Assembly: GCA_021018995.1 (NCBI GenBank)
Contig: CM037585.1
Span: forward strand, 127,562,831-127,626,830
Reading direction: 5' to 3'
Length of the DNA stretch: 64,000 nt
DNA from: Chloranthus sessilifolius
Taxonomy: Eukaryota > Streptophyta > Magnoliopsida > Chloranthales > Chloranthaceae
The stretch's first letter is position 1. Every line of letters starts with the position of its first letter. Shown here in pieces: positions 57,350 through 64,000 of this stretch. The position numbers and the translations under genes were made by a program. The notes under the pieces are model-generated. The model was not told where the DNA came from, ran no database searches, and saw only the letters and a program-made list of their open reading frames with translations.

Positions 57350-57905
57350 GGAAGTGCACAATTGGCCGGTCGGTCCCAATTGTGCACTCTATATAACACG
57401 CTTAATTTGATTATGCGCCCTGTCCAGGGTGCTTAATACACTTTGAGTCGATCACGGACTCAGTGAGTGACCAGCTGACTAGCTCAGTCGAGTGTCCTAG
57501 TTCCAATTCACTTGGAACTAATTGCGCGCCCAGTGGGGGCATGATATCCAATTAAGCGCCCGCATACATGTGATTAATAAGGGAGTTTGGGCGGTCTTGG
57601 GAATTAGATATCAGGTCCAACTGGGAACCAATTGCATGCGAGTGGTGGAGCGTGCAATCAATTACGCGCGCTGGACAGAGCGCGAAATTGGGTCTTCAGG
57701 CGGTCTATAGAAGGTGGAAGCCTGGTCCAAGTGGGACCAATTACGCGCCACAACAATTGTGCATAATCAAATTACGCACCCTGAAGCAGGCGCGTGATTC
57801 AAGCTTAAGGCGGCCCGAGGGAAGAGTGAATCTGATCTAAGTTAGACCAATTGCGTGCATGTATCCATGTGTGCAATTGAATTGCGCGCCTCTGTGAGGG
57901 CGTCG
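57350..57905. repeat. Array of GCGC-stem hairpins, about 109-bp period
   Basis: Units begin gtccaactgggaacc (57616), gtccaagtgggacc (57724) and atctaagttagacc (57834). Each holds two inverted pairs of the kind aattacgcgc ... gcgcgaaatt. The first unit has gtgcacaattgg ... ccaattgtgcac. Similar hairpins resume at 59525-59586 and 61970-62290. Confidence 0.75.
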
Positions 57906-59586
57906 AATTCGGGGCCTTCTCGAGTCGGGTCGGACCCGAGCCACAGAGCTATTGTTTCAACCTGAGTCTCAACCATATACTATTGTTTCAGTATGTGGTC
58001 CCCGTATTTAAAGTTTTAAGGTCTTCGGAGAAGGTCAGTCCTTCTTTGGAGATCATAGGTAAGGTCAAAGGTTGACTGAATATGTTTGTATACTCTGAGA
58101 GGGCAGAATTGGGGTGTTTACAGATGCCTCTCTTCGGTGTGTTCTTGTGAAATAAGAATGCGTCGAAAAAGTAGGCACCCCCTTCCAGAGTGCCTCCTCA
58201 TTTCTTTGAGAGATTACAAGTGTGAATCGGAGAGCTGACATGAGATGCTTGCCTTTCTTATCTATTAGTGCAAGCTAAATGAGAGCATTCGGGCGCCTAG
58301 TGGTAATTGTCGAGAGGTGTATCCTCATCCGCGAGTGCAAGTAGCATTCCGTCGCATGTCGTGACCTGCTACAAGTGGCAGTCAAATGGGGGAAAATTGA
58401 CACAATCGAGAGGTATATCCTCATCCGCGGGTGCAAGTCACACCCCGTCGCATGTCGTAACCTACTGTAAGGGGCAGTCAAACAGAAGGGAAAATGGTGC
58501 TAACGTGGTAGTGAGGGGCGTCATACGAATGTCCCGAGATAAGGTCAAGTGACCAGATAATATAATATAATTTGATGTAATGGCGAAGGCTTTTGCAAGT
58601 CATGTCAGACCGAGTACGTCATTGCTCATACCAATGGTGCGTCAAGGGTTCCTTTCCAGTAAATATTTATGGTTTCTCAGAGTTGAGTATACTCAGTGTT
58701 CGATTTTCTATGGGAAAGAACAGATTGGAGTGGTGAGTGGTGAATTTTGATAGATAGAGGGTTTATTTGTTATCATTTTTTTTAAAGTTTGAGGATTCTT
58801 AACTTAAGATCAATTTGGTGGTAAAGCGACAGAAAATGTGGCTTTCGAGATGTCGTTGATGGGTGCGATGGGACGTTGGAGAAGTTCTTCTCTTCTTCTG
58901 GTTTCTGTAGTGGTGGAGTTTGGCGACTGCTGCATGATGGGATATTTGAAAGTCATCACGATGGGACGTGATGATTGTCGTGGTCAAGCATTTGGGGGGG
59001 ATTCAATTTTTTACGATGGGACATTGGTTGAGCCTCCCCTTGGTCACATGGTGGGACTTTGGTGATCATGAAATGAGACAGCTATGTTTATTTCTTTCTT
59101 TGGCAGATCTTGGGTTATATAATAGGATCAGGTTGTAGTTGAGTTGTGACAGGACTTGTCTTTAGTACTGATGGTGTAGTGGGGTGTTGATGATGGTGTG
59201 TTTATGGGTGCATGATGGGTGCATGCCAGGCTACGTGGTAGGGTAGTGTCGCAATGAGACTATAAGGGGAGTGATGGGACGAGGGAGTGATTCCGATCGC
59301 AGTAGGACATTATTTGTGGTAGCACATCAGGGGGTGATTTGGTCGCGATGGGACTTGGGGGATGATGTCCTCACCCTTGATTGGTTTGCAATGGGTGAAG
59401 GTGATTATGTATGTGTCTTATTGCGATAGGATATGTTGTCTTGCGTGTTTATTTTGTTTAAGGTTTCTATTGAGGGCATATGCTTGTTTTGGTTAGGGTG
59501 TGTATTTGGTTCAAGGTTATGTCATAGCTGGGAATTGCGCGCCTAAATCTTGGCGCTTAATTAAGTTGCGCGTCAGGATGGGCGCC
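57906..59586. other. Non-coding repeat DNA
   Basis: 58311-58500 is a 96-bp tandem pair (cgagaggtRtatcctcatcc at 58311 and 58407). 58860-59360 repeats cgatgggacNttgg-type phrases irregularly. No gene recognised. Confidence 0.5.
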
Positions 59587-61969
59587 TGTAACAACCCTAA
59601 AAATCTAGAACACGAACCTGACTATTTCGATCTACGTGCCCTGTACGGAAATCGAGACCAATTAAAAAATTTAGAATTTATATTAATTGAGATAAAGTTA
59701 CACCATGGTTAGATGAGTTCACCTGTGTAATTTCATTTGAATCGGAGTTGGGTAAAGAGTCAGTGTAGCACGTTGCGTCGTAGCGACCGTGTTCGTGCTC
59801 CACACCGGAACATAAACTAAGGGAAAACAGAAATATCTGTTTATTAGCTTATAAGAGAAGGAAGGGAGACCTAGAGGAAGTTCTTCTTCTTCTTCTTCTT
59901 CTTCCCCTTGCTCTAGTTACTCTATGACTAAGAGTCAGCTAGGTGGGTTTTCAAGAGGGTTTTTGTATAAAACAGGGTTAGCAAGATTGAAAGGTGAGTT
60001 TCCTAAGCTAGGGTATGTAGAGACCAATGGATAAAGCTTAGGTATGGGTTGTGTGTGTGTGTGAAGTCTCTGCATGCTGAACCAGAGCTAAAAGGTTACT
60101 CGTCGAACTCGGATCGGTGATAAGCTCCGAGAGCTTGATCCGAAACCCTCATCCGGAGTGTTTGCCGAAACCCCGAAAGGGCCCACATAGAGGTGAGCTC
60201 TCTTGTTTAAAATGGGCAGTTGGATGCCCTAAATATAGGTTCTGTATGAATATTTAAGATTTTAATGAATTTTTGGAAGGAAAAATAAGTTAGAAAAATT
60301 GGTTTGGTGAACTCCATTAATGACTGAAAATTCGTCATTATTGATCGATCAACAAGGTGTTGATCGATCACTGAGTAGGGAATTGATCGATCAACAGTGG
60401 TGGTGATCGATCAATTTATATATACAGTAAAGGAACATTAATGGCAGAGAGTTGGGGAATTTTGGGTTAATATTGGTGATCGATCAACAAGGCATTGATC
60501 GATCAATTGACTGGGTAGTGATCGATCAACAGTGGTGGTGATCGATCAACACAAAGCCCATTGATCGATCAACCAACATGGTGATCGATCAATGGTGTAC
60601 AAAATGTACCAACAGTTGGTACTTTGGTGATCGATCAACAAGGGTGTTGATCGATCAATAAAGAGTTCATTGATCGATCAACAAGGTATTGATCGATCAA
60701 TAAACCTGAGCTTAGAAAATTTATAGGTAAGAACCACTGGACATTGTGCCAGTTCACAATCTGTCACTCTAACACCTAGAGTAACATGTTTATGGTTTAG
60801 GATCAGACTAAGATGCCTTGAAAAAGCTTTGGATTTGCTTAGAAGGAGCTTGATCCGAGGTAGGGGAATTCAACCGAAATTGTATTTATTTTTTATCTCA
60901 TGGATTACATCTGTCATACATATCTCAAAGATAGTTTAATTACATTTTAAAAGCATGTTTAGCATATGTATGAGTATTCTATTATGTACTTGATCCGACA
61001 TTTGATATCCGTATCCAAATCATTATAAGTATGCATGTGATTTGAGGTTTGATATTCAAGAAAATCCCACCGACTTTCGGTATATCCGCTTCGAACACAC
61101 TTGTGCATTTGCTTTGTAATCCTCGGCACAATTGCACTCCATGTGGGGCATTGTTGCAATTCGAAATTGTTCATGTGAGCAGCGATGGTTGGGATTATCC
61201 ATCGGACCTAATCTGGCTACCACGTGCTATACTCACGGGAGTTACTTAAGTATACTACACTAAGTCATTATATGTTGTATTCATCAATTCTGTACTATTT
61301 TGGATAAATGTCTCATGTTTTATACATCTGTTGCATATCTTCAGTTTTGTTCTTTGATGACCATGTTATACAATTAGAATGCAATTTTATTTGGAATTCT
61401 TCTATTGAGCTAGGATGTAGCTCACCCTGTTTTGTAAACATTTAGGTTCTGAGGCGGTGACCCCAGTCTGAGAGCGATCGGACTATCGGCTGATCCCAAA
61501 TTTGAGGTTGAGGACGAAGAGACGGACACCCCAGCTGACGACTTTTACCCATAGACTGGGTATAGCTTAGACATTTTTGGGGTTTTATGTTTGTTTGGAG
61601 ACTTTGGATTATGTGTGCCTGGTGGCCACTTTTGTATTAATTTTTGTAGATATTTTATTTCTTTTATAGTGTTATTATGCATTCTATCGGAACCATCATT
61701 GGGAACCATTGTTTAGGTGATGGATGTCTGTCACCGATGGTTCTTTTTGGTTCCTTTTTGAGGATGTATACTTTCTATATTTATAAATGAAGGTTTCTCT
61801 ATTGTTCTTACTTTTAGATTGATTCATTAGATGACTCTACTTGCCGCTGTGGGATTGTATCTGTATAATTCTGCTTTATATACAGATATTGTGTGATTTG
61901 TCCTTGGGATCATCCAGAGCATGATCTTGATGGCACGGATTTCTGAGCACAGAAATCCGGGCTGTCACA
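59587..61969 (+). mobile_element. Solo LTR, Ty3/gypsy-like
   Basis: 2383 bp starting TGTAACAACCC and ending GGGCTGTCACA, flanked by a perfect GCGCC duplication (59582-59586, 61970-61974). No primer site, polypurine tract or coding region inside, so it is a solo LTR left by recombination. The long size and TGTAAC start resemble Del/Tekay-type gypsy LTRs. It contains a (TTC)n tract (59880-59905) and a TGATCGATCA array. Confidence 0.85.
60340..60712. repeat. Clustered TGATCGATCA palindromes
   Basis: About 17 copies of gatcgatca in about 370 bp, spaced irregularly at 15-30 bp, many as ttgatcgatcaaYaagg or gtggtgatcgatcaa. A TATATATA lies at about 60416 in the middle. Confidence 0.92.
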
Positions 61970-62300
61970 GCGCCCGTGATTGCGGAGTCTATGTGTTGAA
62001 TACACGCATAGCTAGCAGCATCTAGTCTAATACGTGCAAGGTGAATAGCACGCGAACGAAGCGTTAGCGGGTCACAAGGTCGGAGTGCGCGGGTGACTTT
62101 TTGAATTCCACGCATCAGTATAGGCATGTAATTTGATTACGCGTGAGGTCTTCGGCCCGGGATCGATTCGTCGGGGCTTTTACGGTGATGGAAGATTAAT
62201 CGCGCGCTTGGAGTGTGACGTTTAATTCAGAAAACGCGCGGTTGTGCCAGCGCTAAATTGGATTACGCACTGTGTTTTTGGCACTTAATTAGGCAAACGT
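61970..62300. other. Continuation of GCGC-hairpin repeat
   Basis: Resumes the DNA interrupted by the solo LTR: cgcgcgcttgg, aaaacgcgcggttg, gattacgcactgtg and ggcacttaatt repeat the inverted pattern of 57.4-57.9 kb. Confidence 0.5.
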
Positions 62301-62546
62301 CTATATATGTCCAAACTTCTTTGTTTTTCTTCATCCCTTCCTAGTGCTTCTTGATTTCATTGTTTTGGCAATATTTTTGGATCTGACAGTCTGATTTTAA
62401 TGTCGTTTCTTTCATTATATGTTATTTTGCGTTTTCTACGTCTTGAAGTGACATCTGATGGCGGTGTGAATGGAGATATTGTTGTGGTTTGGGAGTGTTG
62501 GGATTGAGCGGCGGTATACGTCCATTATTATTGTTAGGAGGTGAAG

Positions 62547-62705
62547 ATGGCGGGAGAGAAGTTTTTCAAATGGGTGGAGAGGGTGTTACCCAACCAATCC
62601 TCCTACTTTTTTGTTGCTTCTAATTGGACGTTTCGTGCATCGTGTTTTGGATTTGTGCTCGTTTTAGGTTCCGTGTTTGTTTTAAGTTGTATGTTCAAGT
62701 TCTAA
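62547..62705 (+). CDS. Small ORF with membrane-like segment, doubtful
   Basis: 52 codons in the context gaagATGGCGG, a strong plant start context. Encodes MAGEKFFKWVERVLPNQSSY followed by a hydrophobic stretch (FGFVLVLGSVFVLSCMF, residues 34-50). A TATA-like ctatatatg lies at 62301-62309 and an aataaa at 62765-62770, so promoter, ORF and poly(A) signal fit in 470 bp. I do not recognise the product. The same spacing is normal for an LTR, which is an equally good reading. Confidence 0.25.
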   Translation: MAGEKFFKWVERVLPNQSSYFFVASNWTFRASCFGFVLVLGSVFVLSCMFKF

Positions 62706-62799
62706 ATCTTCGTTTTGTGTTGTGGAGGCATGCCTCCGGTGATACTTGTAAAATTTTTGTCATAAATAAAGCGGTGTTTTGTTTATTGTGTTTATTTCA

Positions 62800-64000
62800 T
62801 TTATGATTGTTCATGTTTATTGTTATATTTTTTTTGTGGTCTTGTTTTGGATGCTTATTTTTTGGGGTCCCATGATGGAAAAGTAAGAACTAAATTAAAA
62901 AATTGAAAAATAAAAAAAATGCTCCCTGTTTGGGGTATCGATCTTGTGACCTGATTATCACTGCCAAGGTGCTTGCGCTCTTAAAAAAATGCCTCTGTGT
63001 CAACTGACGGTAGAACTTTTATCAGCCTCACAGATGTCCTAGAGTGTATTTGTGATGCCCCGCGTTGGAAAGTAGTTTCATTATTTCGGCCACATGTCGG
63101 GCTTGATTGTGTAAGTATTGAATGATCATCTTGTATCGTAGTTTTTAGGGAGGTTGGGATGAATGATAGATAATATGTGATTGCATCACTTGCCATTCGA
63201 GAGTTTTCGATTTTATTCCGAGGAGATTTTGAAAATTATTTTACTCATTGTATGAAAGAGAAATAAAGGGATGAAGAAGAGATAAGGTTCATTGATCTGG
63301 GGGTAACTTCTTATTTAACAACTTTCTGAAATAACAGTCATCTATTTTCTTCACGAGTTGATAATGTGGTGTCATAATTGACGACTGAGATTGAAAGCTG
63401 GAAGATTAGTGTAGATATATGTAGTTTCTTAGAAGCAATTGATGTCTGTGGCTGAGGGGTGAAAGATATAATTTTTATTGCTTTCTAGTTTAGATTTATT
63501 TTTATTACAATTTACTGTTTTGTAAGCATCTCCAAGTTTTAATTTGAATTGACGACTCAAGTTGAGATTTGCATGTTAGTGTAATGATTTTTATCTTTCC
63601 ATCTTTGATTTTCTGGAGTTTGATTAACGCCCAAATTTCTGATAAATTAAATATTAGTATAGATCTATGTTGAAGGATGTTAGTTTTTTATTGACGACCA
63701 AATTCTAGAGGATTAAGATATAATGTAACAGTATTTTAAATTTGTAAACATCTGATAGCTGAAGATTGTGATTGACAACCACAATCTGAAGAATAAGGAT
63801 TTAGGATTTATTTTTTACAAATTAGTTTAAGAAATAATTTTTTTATTCATATTTCTCAAGTAGTTTAGGATCTTAAAAGATAAATATAAGTTTTCATAAA
63901 ATCAATAAATAGGTAAATCACTTTCCCGTGGGAACAATCATATGCTAGTATTACAATTTCCATTGTGCACTTGCAATAGGTTAAGACTTAATTAGAACAA
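62800..64000. other. Unassigned, with inverted header motif at the end
   Basis: 63915-63985 read on the minus strand gives gcaagtgcac ... tgttcccacgggaa, the counterpart of the header at 54985-55050. No gene seen between. 63340-63800 repeats attgacgac-a-ctgaa phrases loosely. Confidence 0.4.

Noticed and set aside
59587..61969. Complete LTR retrotransposon
   Set aside because: Only one set of ends, no primer site, no purine tract and no Gag or Pol; solo LTR fits better.

Overview
This is nuclear DNA from a seed plant, almost certainly a flowering plant with a large, repeat-rich genome. The evidence is plant-type LTR retrotransposons with initiator-Met and tRNA-Arg primer sites, a plant mobile domain (PMD) gene, a FAR1-related sequence, CACTA, Mutator, hAT and Harbinger miniature elements, and one spliced plant bHLH gene. 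A magnoliid-type genome is possible, but species cannot be fixed from the sequence.

Only one intact host gene is visible: a bHLH transcription factor on the minus strand. Exon 1 (37609-37932) and exon 2 (24553-25017) join in phase 0 to give 262 residues with a complete bHLH domain and an ACT-like C-terminal domain. They are separated by a 12,591-bp intron holding a decayed chromovirus (28146-32956), a tRNA-derived SINE, a plastid tRNA-Arg-like relic and several DNA-transposon derivatives.

Layout. 1-11086: two direct copies of an LTR-like block, each carrying a 110-bp array and a palindromic satellite, around a 162-bp array and a broken PMD gene. 11566-19502: a minus-strand Ty3/gypsy-type element (TSD TTGGG) with Gag and only the tail of integrase; its 3' LTR holds two further nested insertions, one with two head-to-head LTRs. 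19.7-24.3 kb: LINE-like ORF1 and reverse-transcriptase relics. 24.5-37.9 kb: the bHLH gene. 38-49 kb: miniature transposons and simple repeats, including a palindrome-rich hAT-like family with 8-bp target duplications. 49.5-51.6 kb: FAR1-related pseudogene, interrupted at 51595 by a retroelement with a tRNA-Arg primer site. 55-64 kb: non-coding repeat DNA with hairpin arrays, interrupted by a 2383-bp solo LTR (TSD GCGCC).

The most unusual signals are (i) four hairpins at 55.4-55.7 kb with an invariant 18-nt loop and stems that change in a compensatory way, (ii) the inverted-LTR element at 13.0-15.6 kb, (iii) the LTR-like blocks built of satellites around a PMD gene, (iv) the hAT-like family whose copies are mostly CGATACGTATCG palindromes, and (v) hairpin arrays at 49.9 and 57.4 kb. 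All coordinates and identities come from reading by eye; no database search was run.
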